The notes beneath the pieces were generated by a model. That model searched no databases and was not told where the DNA came from. It saw only the letters and a program-made list of their open reading frames with translations. The translations under genes and the position numbers were made by a program. A DNA stretch of 64,000 nucleotides, from the NCBI GenBank assembly GCA_030762175.1, contig CM060830.1, positions 45,186,501 through 45,250,500 on the forward strand, given 5' to 3'. Positions 47,591 through 58,285 of this stretch are shown here, piece by piece. This DNA comes from Metallyticus violacea. Taxonomy: Eukaryota > Arthropoda > Insecta > Mantodea > Metallyticidae. Within the stretch, counting starts at the first letter, position 1; each line of letters begins with the position of its first letter.

Positions 47591-48468
47591 TTTCCATTTC
47601 ATTTTTATGATTTAATTTATTAGCTGTTTCTTATAAATGAAGTGCAACATTCCCACTATTTACATACTGTCTCTCAAACATTCCATTTAGGAGCTCGTTA
47701 CATGCAAGCATTCATGTTTAGTCCCTGTGGATTTGAATGCTTTTATTTCAGTGTTTTGTTAATATGCTATTTAAAACTGTAAATAGGTTAAAATATACTT
47801 GTTGCTGAAACAACTATCAAACATATAATTACATGGAAATGAAACTGATCATTACAGAATAATTATTGAAATAGTATCAGCAAAACATATATTCAGCTAC
47901 TGCTGGCAGGGTAACTAAGAGGTCTAACAAGCTAGATGAGTAGCAATAAATAGGTAGAAGGTTATGGTTCGCACCTCATCAATAAATACTTTATCCTTTT
48001 TTGAGTGCTAAATTAAGACTTTACTAACACACTTATGAAAGGTATTATGGGCTGAAGCATTAAATTAATTTCATTGGAAAATAGACAGATGCAATTTAAA
48101 ATAAGTATTAAAACATGTTTGTTATTAAAGGACTTTCACTTAAAAACTCCTCCTCGTGGGCAGTGTTTTGGATCCCGTTAGAGAAACAAGTGCCAGGTGT
48201 GCTGGATAGTTTTTACATGAAAGCCCTGTATTGCTAAAACTTAAATGCCAATCACTAGACAAGGAACTTGCAAAAATCTCTTTGTTTGAAAAAGAATAAA
48301 AGCATTCAAAGTGTGAATATATTCTGCAGTAAAATGCAATGAAATATAAGATATAAAAATGAAACAAAATTTCAATTCTGCATAATGAATAGTTTGCAAT
48401 AAAACTACTCCATTTATGATATAATAAATTATTTATGAGGAAGTCACTCAAATTTCACTTCCACTTAA

Positions 48469-48511
48469 CTTGGACATGTTTCAAAGGCAAATTTCCTTCA
48501 TCGTCAGCATG
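48469..48511 (-). ncRNA. Hammerhead-ribozyme-like motif
   Basis: Minus strand: core CUGACGA with all fixed bases of CUGANGA, one extra U, stem II GAAGG/CCUUU with loop AAAUUUG, then GAAAC, AU, GU and C before the predicted cut. Stem I is CAUG/CAAG with one mismatch. The extra U after the core is shared with the copies at 32060 and 53088. Confidence 0.6.
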
Positions 48512-48625
48512 GTATTAAAATGTCGCTCTTTGGATTTTATAAACTTTTTGATGAGGTTGCTGTTGTTTGGAAGATCAAAATTTTCTTTGTTTTCATTCAA
48601 GAATATATTTTCCCACACCAATAAA
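48469..48625 (-). pseudogene. Penelope 3'-end fragment, minus strand, with hammerhead-like motif
   Basis: Minus-strand residues WENIFLNENK, FDLPNNSNLIKKFIK and ERHFNT match the plus-strand copy at 48890-49000 almost base for base. Directly after follows the hammerhead-like motif (48511-48469). Confidence 0.8.
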
Positions 48626-48689
48626 CCTTAAACCATGTGGTAATGTTCCTTTTTGTTTTACCTAAATATTCATTATTGCAAAGCATAAT

Positions 48690-49016
48690 CAGTTCCAAAG
48701 ACTCCAATAATAAATATATAGGTAAAACAAAAAGAAACATTAAATGCTTTAAGGAACACATGAGAAGTGTAAAATATAAACATATAGAAAAATCAGCAGT
48801 AGCATATCATTTCTGGCAAAAAAAAACATGAGTTCCAAAATGAACCGAAACTTAAAAGCTCTTCAAAAACCCATAGACTTATTGGTGTGGGAAAATATAT
48901 TCTTGGACGAAAACAACAAAAAATTAGTTAATTTTGATCTTCCAAACAACAGCAACCTGATCAAAAAGTTTATAAAATTCAAAGAGCGACATCTTAATAC
49001 CAAGCTAGAAAGCTGA
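48690..49016 (+). pseudogene. Penelope GIY-YIG endonuclease fragment, plus strand
   Basis: SNNKYIGKTKRNIKCFKEHM (48706-48765), EKSAVAYHFW, then, after a frameshift near 48825, PIDLLVWENIFLDENNKK, LVNFDLPNNSN and a stop at 49014-49016. It is head to head with the minus-strand copy at 48469-48625. A tail with a hammerhead-like motif is not seen on this copy. Confidence 0.8.
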
Positions 49017-49017
49017 C

Positions 49018-49240
49018 AGTGGACTGCATTTGTCTGCTCAGCCATTATGCTTGGCTGTAAGAGTTGCGTATAATTAAGATACACATTCACTCATGAGAAT
49101 TATAGGTATATATGTTTTCCCAGTTTCATTTGATATTCAATACAAATATACCATTTAGTTGATCTGCATGTAGAGTTGACATTGAGCATAAAATTTGACA
49201 AAGCAATTAAATAAGGACTTGAAAATATTCTAAGCAAGTA
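49018..49240 (-). repeat. Right arm of the inverted repeat around the Penelope pair
   Basis: Inverted match of 47340-47590 (GCATTTGTCTGCTCAGCC, CCAGTTTCATTTGATATTC). The two arms frame the Penelope copies, though the left arm is about 880 bases away from the minus-strand copy. Confidence 0.65.
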
Positions 49241-49367
49241 TCAGCTATGCTTGTTCTGTAAACATGAATTAATTTTCATACCATTCATACACACACCCCT
49301 GAATGATATGATACCTTGCTAAAGATGCACATTTACTTTCTTGAAAGATAATATATCAAAACAGCCT

Positions 49368-50598
49368 ATGAAGCAAGATCCATAAGTTTCCAGCTTGACA
49401 TTGTTGTGATTTTCATGATATCTATACTTTTTTTAGAAATGCAAACACTGCATTTCCTTTCTAGCCAAGCCATTTATTTGCTTGGAGAAGTTCAGACATG
49501 TTGCATAATGCAATGTGATGTTCAAAATTGAATACAAGCAGTGATTAAATTTTAACTAAAGGAGGACTTTCATCCAGCTATATTAAACAACATCTTGACA
49601 GTGTGTATTGGAAAGCTTCCACTTCATATCTCACTGTGAAGGAGTGGTCAAAATTATATTGTTTGGATAGAGAGAACCTTGAAGATGACCCATGTGAAAG
49701 AAGGCCTTTAGATGTGTTGACACAAAAATGATTTCCCTTATAAGAGAGCAAGTTCTGAGTGATGGGCATCTCAAGACAAAGAAATAGCTATAAGCTTAGA
49801 GTTTTTCTAAAATAATTTTGTGTGAATCCTTCATCAACAGTTACACATGCATAAGGTCAGTTCAAAATGAGTGCCTTGAATTCTTTCAGTTCTTTCAGTT
49901 AAAATGCAAATGATGTAGAATGTCATAAGTTTTTGAATCTTTGCCATGATAATGAGAGAGCAATATTGGAATCCATCATCACAAGGTATGAAACTATGAT
50001 CCTTTTCAAAAAGAGAATCAATAAAGGAGAGTGAAGCACCCCTTAGAAGGGCCAAGGTCAGACAGACCATGAAGATAATAGTAACAATTTTTTGGAACTC
50101 TACAGGAATTTTGATGGTAGACTTCAAAGAAAGGTGCACAGTGATAATTGAAGTACTATGCTAAGCTACTGCATCAATTGCATAGTGCCACCAAGGAATA
50201 AAGGCATGGAATGCCCCATAACAATGCACCAGCTCATACTGTTACTGTTGCTAAGGGTTTGTGAACACATGTGGCTTCCATGATTAGATCATCCACCATA
50301 AACCCAAATCTTGCCTGTTTTCAAAACTGAAATCTGATCAAGTTTGGAGATCCACAATAATAATGCATTGAAGGACATTTTTCCAGTATTTTGCAGACAA
50401 AGCTTGGGATAATTTTTTTATGGAGATTTGAGCCTCAGCTTGCATAGAAGGATATTGGAAGGTTTATATTCAGGTATTAAAGGCAATTTTAGTGAGAGTA
50501 AACTGAAAATAGAAGCTCATGTAAAGAAATGGTATACTTGGACATCAGCTTGCCTTGATGTTGGAGGCTGTTAATCTGAACAACTTTTATAAGGTTAG
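49368..50598 (+). mobile_element. Mariner element, decayed, plus orientation
   Basis: The left end GATCCATAAGTTTCCAGC belongs to the same family as the ends at 22969 and 26853. Plus-strand transposase pieces: SYLTVKEWSKLYCLDREN near 49620-49675, RRPLDVLTQK (49700-49730), ESIITRYETMILF (49970-50010), the segment around MHQLILLLLL (50225) at the second Asp block, and EGHFSSIL-like sequence. Stops and frameshifts throughout; the right end near 50598 is degenerate. Confidence 0.7.
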
Positions 50599-51227
50599 TA
50601 TGATTGATTAATAGCTCTTTGAAGCTCATTAATTCTTGTAATGGGAATGACAGTTGTGGAAGCTGTTTCCATTAAATGACCCCTTAATATCAGATTGTGA
50701 GCATATGCCTCCAGTCCAGCATCTGAAAGTTCACTTACATCCTTCCATGCATTGCATATGCCTAGTTTTACCTCATACAAGCATTTTGACTTTATTATTT
50801 ATTAAAAACATTGTAATAACCACCACTGTGTGCTGCAATGATTTTCACAGCAAAGTTTTGGTTAACCATCCCGCATACCACAATCAAATATGTGCATGTA
50901 GTCTATTCCAAAGTATTTGTCACAGAAATAAAAAAAATGTACACTTTGAATTCTGGTATTTCATTCTGAAACTATTGATATTTGCATAGTGTGCTGGTGG
51001 CTTAAAATAAATGAAGTCATTACTTATATTGCTCTAGTTGTTTAATGTATATAATCAGATTTAAAAAGTTGACATTACATCATAATTTTGGTATGAAGAG
51101 TTTAAGATTAAAAGAAAATAAAGATACCAGTGTATAAACTTTTATTTGATATAGCATTAGGCGAAGCTTTAAGAAATGTAAAAACAAATCTAAATGTATT
51201 TGATAGATAAAATACATAATATTTGTT

Positions 51228-51460
51228 CACATCCCTGGTCTAATGGTTAGCATTGCTGGCTGCTTCCTGGTACTACTCGGAAATTTTCTGAATTTAAGAG
51301 TTCTTAGGGGAATACACTCAGACTCATGAGGATAATTGGAAAGCTGCCTGATAGGTCTTAAAAGCTACATGTTGGCAACTGGCAGTGCGCTAGTATCCTG
51401 ATCACATATTCCTTTGTAATACTGCCCTCTTTCAATGAAGTCACATACCACAGGCAGAGA
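51228..51460 (+). mobile_element. tRNA-like SINE, family 3
   Basis: TCCCTGGTCTAATGGTTAGC closely resembles the 5' half of a Glu-type tRNA (A box TGGTCTAATGG). The B box is degenerate (GGTACTACTCGG). The body resembles neither family 1 nor family 2. No second copy in the window. Confidence 0.5.
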
Positions 51461-51499
51461 ATGCATCAGTCATTGCAGCCAGCCTTGGTTCTTTGAGGC

Positions 51500-51745
51500 T
51501 GTTGCACCAAGGAAGAAATATAGTATTTGCAGATGACATTAATGCAGCATAATTGAGAGCAGTTGAAAAAGAATTAACACAACTTAGATCTGCATTAAGG
51601 AATGAATAAAAATTTTTTATGAAAATAAAACCAAATATATAAAACTAACAAGAAGAGTGAAAGATATAGTATGTAATTTAATAATTAATGGCATATTTTT
51701 AAAGAAGTCAACATTTTTAAATATTTTAGGATTTGTGATAAGTAG
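51500..51745 (+). pseudogene. LINE reverse-transcriptase remnant
   Basis: ILFADDINAA (51515-51545) is the F-A-D-D active site of LINE reverse transcriptases, followed by LRAVEKELTQLRSAL, then K-x-N-x-x-K(T) and an F-K-Y-F stretch near 51715-51730. Stops make it dead. Not connected to the other LINE pieces. Confidence 0.65.
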
Positions 51746-51886
51746 AGTCCTGCATCTGGTCACTTTGCACACATCTTAAGTGTTCATCAGTGCCATTGAA
51801 GAACTTGCAGTAGTTCGAAATATAGCAGTTTCAAGTGTGACTCTTTCTCTGTGTTTTATCTTTATCTACTTTTATTATTAGTGTTA

Positions 51887-51889
<3 letters not shown>

Positions 51890-51951
<62 letters not shown>
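51890..51951. repeat. TA microsatellite
   Basis: About 30 uninterrupted TA units. Confidence 0.95.
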
Positions 51952-51954
<3 letters not shown>

Positions 51955-52497
51955 GGTTTAACCAACCTACTGTAAAAATACATTCAATAGAAATTTCCAA
52001 CACTTTGAACTAGCAACTAAAAGAAAATTTGCATAAAATGAAACACCTATGATTAATATGGGAAAATAAATATAAATTAAAACATTACTATTCACGTGCT
52101 TTTTTTTAATTAAGTACTATAATCAGTAATTCCAGTTATTAAAACATTATTTCATTTAGCAAAACCTAAACTTTACATAGCTTCTTTTCTGCAAGCCAAC
52201 ACATTTTCTTTAAACTGCAGGAAATAATATCTATGCAATGTAGTTGCATAAGGAAGTTTTTTTTCTGTATTTTTCCATGAATTCCTTAAAATATCTATTT
52301 TCATCCTTTTCAATGGAATTTTTTAAATTTGATTTATTATTAAACTTATGAATCTTTCAATAAGATGTGGAATTTGTCTACATTGAATACAATATCCATA
52401 AAAAATTAACCATTCAAAATATCAACATAAGCTATATTCATATAAAAACAATATATTCAAATTAATCAATAAGAAAATGACATGCATACATCACAAT

Positions 52498-52499
52498 AT

Positions 52500-52540
<41 letters not shown>
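52498..52540. repeat. ATA/TAA microsatellite
   Basis: About 14 perfect trinucleotide units (ATA frame); in one frame this reads as a run of Asn, which is not a gene. Confidence 0.95.
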
Positions 52541-53082
52541 CCTAAGAGTAGCAGCATTAATGATTTGTACCAATAAATACATGGAATTAATAGATTTATT
52601 GGAACATATTAATTTAACAAATTTAGAGTACTTGATATTAAAGAAGAAGAAACTTCTCAGTCATCAGCATTTTTCAAGGATGTCATCACATTCATAGCTT
52701 TCAGATAAACTAGTAGTTTTTTCCACCCTGTTTTATATGTTTTTGAGTACATTTATCAATTGAGTAAAATTGGTTATTCTAAGAATTTGTGTAGTTTAAT
52801 TCATTAACTCTATATTTTTTAAGTAGTTACATAGTTGATTATATAATTTTATACCATTATTAATCTCTTCTTAGAATATTTAGAACACAATGTTTCATGG
52901 AACAATTTTTCACATCCTCAGCTGTTAAACGACTATCGGAACATTCGTAGAACTTGGGTAAGTAGATGTATGGGTTGACTCTGGCCGTCTTGTGATAAAC
53001 TTGAATAAAGAGCTGTCTGCTTCCGGTATATCAGAACTCATTAAGGTTTTGTTCGTGTTTTTTTATGTAAATCCTTTCCCAT

Positions 53083-53181
53083 GGAACGAAGCTGAAGATG
53101 GAGGCAATTACCTTTGAGACATGTCCAAGTAAATGAACAAAATTAGTGAAATTTGAGTGATTTTGTAACAATAATTTGTCA
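53083..53181 (+). mobile_element. 99-bp hammerhead-bearing insert with 10-bp target duplications
   Basis: CCTTTCCCAT occurs at 53073-53082 and again at 53182-53191, exactly where the Penelope coding sequence should read continuously once. Between lies about 99 bases in plus orientation with a hammerhead-like core at 53088-53129 and GTGAAATTTGAGTGA, which also follows the motif at 48469 (minus strand). This looks like a short element, or the extreme 3' end of a Penelope, inserted by target-primed reverse transcription. Confidence 0.6.
53088..53129 (+). ncRNA. Hammerhead-ribozyme-like motif in the short insert
   Basis: Core CUGAAGA has all fixed bases; an extra U; stem II GGAGG/CCUUU with loop CAAUUA (G-U pairs included); then GAGAC in place of GAAAC, loop AU, GU and C. 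Stem I is GAAG/CAAG and poorly paired. The A14-to-G-type change in GAAA would weaken or abolish cleavage. Confidence 0.5.
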
Positions 53182-53364
53182 CCTTTCCCATATGTTTAAT
53201 TCTTTTGGTTGGTGAACAGTTTTAATAACTTGATGCCTTCTATTCCATGGTTTTAATTTAAAAAATATGCTGCCACAGCTGATTCATCTATTTGTTTGTA
53301 AAGGATGTTTCTACGATGTTCCACCTAATGCCTATATTTCTCTTTGTTTTTCCTATTTAGATTT

Positions 53365-53580
53365 TTTTCTGGTATTTACCAGATTAATTGTAAGGATGGT
53401 GAAAAATATACGAAAAACAAAAGGAAATAGGCATTAATTTGAAGGAACATTGGAGAAATATCTTTTTGTTGGTATATGATGTGCTGTAAATGCATATATA
53501 GCAATAGAATCTTTTTGGAAAATACCATAAATGCAAAAGGATACCGAATGACATACTCGCACAATTTTTTAACAATGGGC
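53365..53580 (+). pseudogene. Penelope GIY-YIG fragment, plus strand, head to head with the minus copy
   Basis: SGIYQINCKDGEKY (53369-53408) corresponds to the GIY-YIG start of the copy at 32-33 kb, with the second Cys of CxxC changed to Gly. A one-base slip follows, then KNKRK and a stop; RNIGEI and HKCKRIPND carry on weakly to about 53560. It begins within 15 bases of where the minus copy begins. Confidence 0.6.
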
Positions 53581-54344
53581 TGATTTGAATGCTAACTTGG
53601 ATATTTCCAGCAAGAACTGATGTGTTGAATGAAAATTTTCTAAAAAGATGCCAAAAATATGTAGTAGCAGGACAACATTTCCAACATCTTCTGCCATAAA
53701 GTATTTACTTATTTTCATTTAATGTAATTGTAATTGCAAGAACTAAAATCAGTTCATGAATATTATGTCTGCTTCACTGAAATTACTGCTCTGACTACCA
53801 ATGCTCCAGCTACCATAAAATAATAGCAAAACAATGAAAGATTTGACATAAAAATTTGTTCTTAGCCTCAGAGTATTTAAATTTTCTTTTACATATACGA
53901 GTAAACTTAAATGAACAAGCTGGTGACTAAGAAAGCCTATTTCTACAATATAACTTTTACATTAGCTAGATTTTTCAAGGTCTTTAATACATCTAACAGA
54001 TATTTTCTGTTAACATCTGCTTAGCTCCAACTGAATTCCATAATATTTCGTATGTGTGAATACATAAGAAGATAATATACCATTATTATAAATATGCTAC
54101 TAATGCAGGACTTTAGTTTTTTTAAGTACATACAGTGGCCTTGAAAGTTTTCTACCTACTTTTAGCAAATTCTGAAGGAAGTAAGCTATTGCAGTCGGCA
54201 CCATGAAAAATCTGCTTATTTTTGAGTTAGTTTATTTTTTTTAGTGAATTCTGAAGGAATGTAAGCTACTGCTGTTGTACCCATAAATTTTTTTATAATC
54301 TATCCAAATCTGCATCGATCGTACCTACTATGCCCATACAATTA

Positions 54345-54375
<31 letters not shown>

Positions 54376-54414
54376 CATACATATTTATACACATATATGT
54401 GTGCATGTGTGAGT

Positions 54415-56740
54415 GTTTGAGTTTGTTAACCACCAAAATTAGATCTTTAGAGGTGGGGTCAACCTAAAGCAAAAATGTTTTAAAAAAAATAAAAATTGCT
54501 CTAGTGGCAGCAATTTTTCCTTTATCTCAATGAAACTCAGTAAATTTCTTTAAAATAAATTGATAAAACTAGTTTTTGAAATATATGGCAATTGGGCCAC
54601 TGACAGTGGGGGTATACATGAAAAACTTTTGGGAGTTAAGACGAAATTCAAAAATCCCTCTAGTGGCTGCAATTTTAAAGAGTTTGTATAAAACTTGGTA
54701 TATAATCATTGAAATACATTTTTTGAAAATCAGTGAAATCGGACTATTGGGAGGGGGTTGTATGCACCCCAAAATTTAAAAATCGCTCTAGTGGCATTAA
54801 TATATATTTTTTGCGCAACCCCATATATATGAGGGTAGGTCCATAATTTTCTGGTCTAACCATTTTCTAAGTATGATATATTTCACTTTTAAATATAGTT
54901 GCCCTTTGTTGCAATACACCTCTCACATCTTTGAATTAACATTTGATTCCTCCCCCCCTCCCCCCGAATAGAAGTCTTGTCTGAAAAATGGGCATAAACA
55001 GGATCCATCATTTCTTCATCACACTTAAATTTCCTTCCTCAAAGGTCATTCTTGAGTTGCGAGAAGAGGAAATAGTCACTGGAAGTTAGATGTGGGCTGT
55101 AGGATGGATGGTGGACCTCCTTGAAGCCACATTTCTTTACTGCTTCCTTTGCAACAAGAGCTGTATGCACAGGCACGTTGTTGGAAGAAGACACACACCA
55201 CCACTGAGCTTTCCTCACCTTTTCTCTTTGATGGAAGCACGTTGTCTGTGCAGTAGGCCAGCATAGTACTCCCCATTTACTGTGGTGTTCCCTTCCTTGA
55301 AGTCAATGAAGAGTATTCCTTCAGTCCCAAACGATTGTGGCCATGATCTTCTTGGTTGACTGAGTGACCTTGGCCTTTAGAGGCGGTGCTTCGCCGGCTT
55401 TATGCCACTCTATTGATAATCTTTTGGGGATCATAGTGGATTCATAGTTTCACATCCTGTAACAATAGTTTGCAGAACTCTCTCATTGCCATGGCAGAGC
55501 TCCAAATATGCCTCACAACAGATGACTCGATGCTGCTTTTGGACTGAGGAAAGAACTCAAGACACCCTCTTGCACTAACCTTATTTATGTTTAAATGTTC
55601 TTGAATAATTTGAAGAACTGTTGTTTTAGAAAGGCCCAACCTTGCTCCTGTTTCTGTAACTTTGAGCCGCCGGTGTTCCATAATTTCTCCTTCCACAAGA
55701 GCAATGTTTTCAGGAGTGAGCACCTTCAACGGTTGACCTACGCAATCTTCGTCTTCAATGCTTTCTCAACCCATCTAATTCGAGAAAGCTTGGCCTATTC
55801 TTTTACGGTAGAATATGAGAGGGGTGCTTCCCCATATATGCCATCAATCGCTGTTTAATTTCATTTGGAGTAAGTCCTTCTTTTGTGAAGAACTTAATAA
55901 CAGCTCGATACTCCATTTTGAACATATCACAATCTTCTTTATGCAACTATACCTGAACAACTGAACACAGTAGAGCTGAAGTTACAGCTGTAATTCTTTA
56001 CTTAACAGATAAGGTATGACACCAGATATGGGTTTTGTGAAAGCGATAATCTTTATCGGCAAGGCTGGAAACTTATGGACCTATCCTCGTACCATTTAAA
56101 TACAAAAAGAAAAATAGTTTCTGAAAATTAGGGAAATTGGGCCATTAGGAGGAGGGGGTTTACCTGAAACCCAACTAGCAGCACCAGTAATTGTTTTTTC
56201 ACAACAAAACTCGACCCATACCATTTAAATCAAATAAGAAAAATAGTTTTTGAAAATAGCAGATTATTGGTAGTGGGGCCACCTAAAAAACAAGTTGGAG
56301 TTATACCAAAATTTAAAAATTTCTCTAATAGCTGCAATTTTAAATGTTTTTAAAAGGAAACTCGATATATCCAATGGAATAAAATAATAAAATTATTTTC
56401 TTAAAATCAGTGAAACTGGTTATTAGTAGGAGGGTGGTTTAGTCAAAATTGAAAAATTGTCCTAATGGCATTATTATTTGTTTCCCAGCAAAACCATACA
56501 TACCATTTAAAAAAACAAGAATAAAAATAGTTCCTGAAAATCAGTGAAATAGGACTATTCGAAAGGAGGGAGTTTATCTGCACTCCAAAATTTAAAAATC
56601 ACTCTATGGACATTAATATATTTTTTTTTCCAACAAAATTCGGTATATACCATTTGAATAAATAAGCAAAATAGTTTCTGAAAATTGGGAAAATTGGACT
56701 ATTAGGAGCAAAGGTATACTTGAAAATGAAATTTAAAACA
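54415..56740. repeat. Minisatellite of about 150-170 bp units, split by a mariner
   Basis: Units share the order: (C)TCTAGTGGC(A/T)GCAATTTT, a T-rich part, ACCATTTAAAT, an A-rich AAGAAAAATAGTTT part, TGAAAATCAGTGAAAT, GGACTATTGG(T)AGG and GGGGTTTACCTG. I count two or three units left of the mariner and about four right of it, diverged from each other by perhaps a fifth. Confidence 0.75.
54830..56089 (-). mobile_element. Mariner element with clean ends, inserted in the minisatellite
   Basis: TGAGGGTAGGTCCATAA at 54830 pairs with TTATGGACCTATCCTCG ending at 56089; TA flanks both sides. It is a close relative of 22969-24178 (same spacing of GGTGGACCTCC, CACCTT..CTCTTTGATG and CCACTC-ATTGAT blocks). 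The minus strand codes MKVLTPENIALVEGEIMEHR, TGARLGLSKTTVLQIIQEHL (55729-55590), the helix-turn-helix part; other parts are frameshifted. Length 1260. Confidence 0.87.
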
Positions 56741-57226
56741 TGCTCTTGCATTTGATTTTCTCTATATTGTTTTAAAATAAAATGAGAACCTATTTCAGCA
56801 TATAAACTATATAGCATTGCATATGTTTTATATTTAACAAAAGCATCATTGTGAAGATGGCAAATGTGAAATAAGAACTCAATATATGTTTGAGAATTAT
56901 ATTTGTATGTTAAGAGCGCTCTGTAATAACCTTCAGAAAACATTTGCATTATATGTTTTTAATAGAATAACCTTTAAATTAAATTTCAAAGGCAATGAAA
57001 ATTTATGAAACTTTTGATTGTTTATTGTTGATTCTGTATATTTGCTTAGTACATCAAAATTGTTTTTAAATAGTAATATGTTTTTGATTTATTGAAACAT
57101 ATGAACATTTTCTTAAATGCACAATGTAAATTCAAAACTTTGTTTATTTTTCTCCTGAATGTAAATTTTGTTACATTTAAAAATACCCAAACAGTATAGT
57201 TTTGTCTATCATTGGTCATACATTTC

Positions 57227-57227
<1 letters not shown>

Positions 57228-57299
<72 letters not shown>

Positions 57300-57301
57300 A
57301 T
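57228..57301. repeat. TAA microsatellite
   Basis: About 24 AAT/TAA units with one interruption (AAAAAT near 57276). Confidence 0.95.
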
Positions 57302-58009
57302 AATTCTAAAAATGTGGTACCTCTGTGATACTTATAGATAGCAAGAATTCTAATTTTGTTCCCCTAATACCACACAATGTCATAACTTATTTAAATTTAA
57401 TTAATTAATAAGGCCTAATTTGGATTTTATATTCATTTTTATTAAAATGTATTCAATCCAGCCAGGAAGCTCCTGCATGACAGATTTTTTGTTTATGTTG
57501 ATTCTGGTCAAACATAAACAAATAAAATAAATCCCTAGTAATTTAACAGAAGTATTGTTACCATAGAACACAGATGTATGTTTGGAGTAAAATATATTTA
57601 CTATATTTTACTTTTATTTACTGTCAGTTTGTTTATTTAACGTCACATTGTAGTCTTATATTTACTTTTTTTATCCTATTTAGAGTCATTAAATTCGATT
57701 TGGAGGTTAAAAATTTGTCATCTGCACATATTACAATTTTAGAGGATATATAATATTTATATATACTGTAATGCAAATATCAATACAGATCTCTGATGAA
57801 GAGTTTTATTCATAAAATTAAATCCAGATTTCTCCATTAGTAACTACCATTTATGGTCTGTTAATTAAATATGACTGTATGAATTGCAATTCTTGAATTT
57901 TATTTCATAATACTACAATTTTCTTAACAAAATATGAGATGATGTCAAAAGCAAATGCAACCCAGGGCCGGGGGGGGGCTCCCCCAGTTTTAAAGTCCTT
58001 TAATTATTA

Positions 58010-58285
58010 ACCTGAACTTGGGTATTCCTTTTTTACACTAAACTCCATTCACTTACACTAAAGTAAGACGCGTTTCAGGAGAATCTCTCCCAACTTCAGT
58101 TGCTCACTGAACCGCCATTACTCGAAACTATGGCTGGACAAACGGATGTTCCTTTGGTGGTCTCTGTTGGTTGAAGTAGGAAGTTGCTGAGTTTATCCAT
58201 TGAAGGAAACTCGAAATTCATTAGATTTTTTCTATTTTTTAATAGGTCAATTTTTTCCCAGATGGATAACTCCAATGGGCTCCTT
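58010..58285 (-). pseudogene. Penelope C-terminal fragment of a second lineage
   Basis: Minus strand: PLELSIWEKIDLLKNRKN, LMNFEFPSMDKLSNFLL, then TSVCPAIVSS and a stop near 58105. This is the last part of a GIY-YIG nuclease (WEKIxL, LMNFDxP), but the amino acids differ from every other Penelope copy here, so it belongs to another lineage. A run of nine G and CCCCC (57970-57990) lies just past its end. Confidence 0.7.

Larger units (their letters stand above)
52975..53360 (-). pseudogene. Penelope C-terminal fragment, minus strand, interrupted by a short insert
   Basis: Read on the minus strand: GKTKRN-like near 53355-53335, then HRRNI, the KPWNR region near 53255, PKELN near 53205, and, past the insert at 53083-53181, KHEQNLNEF and SGSRQLFIQ-like residues to about 52985. 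The order equals that of 32148-33182. Stops and small gaps occur. Confidence 0.75.

Noticed and set aside
52655..52690. CTGATGA on the minus strand
   Set aside because: No stem II followed by GAAA.
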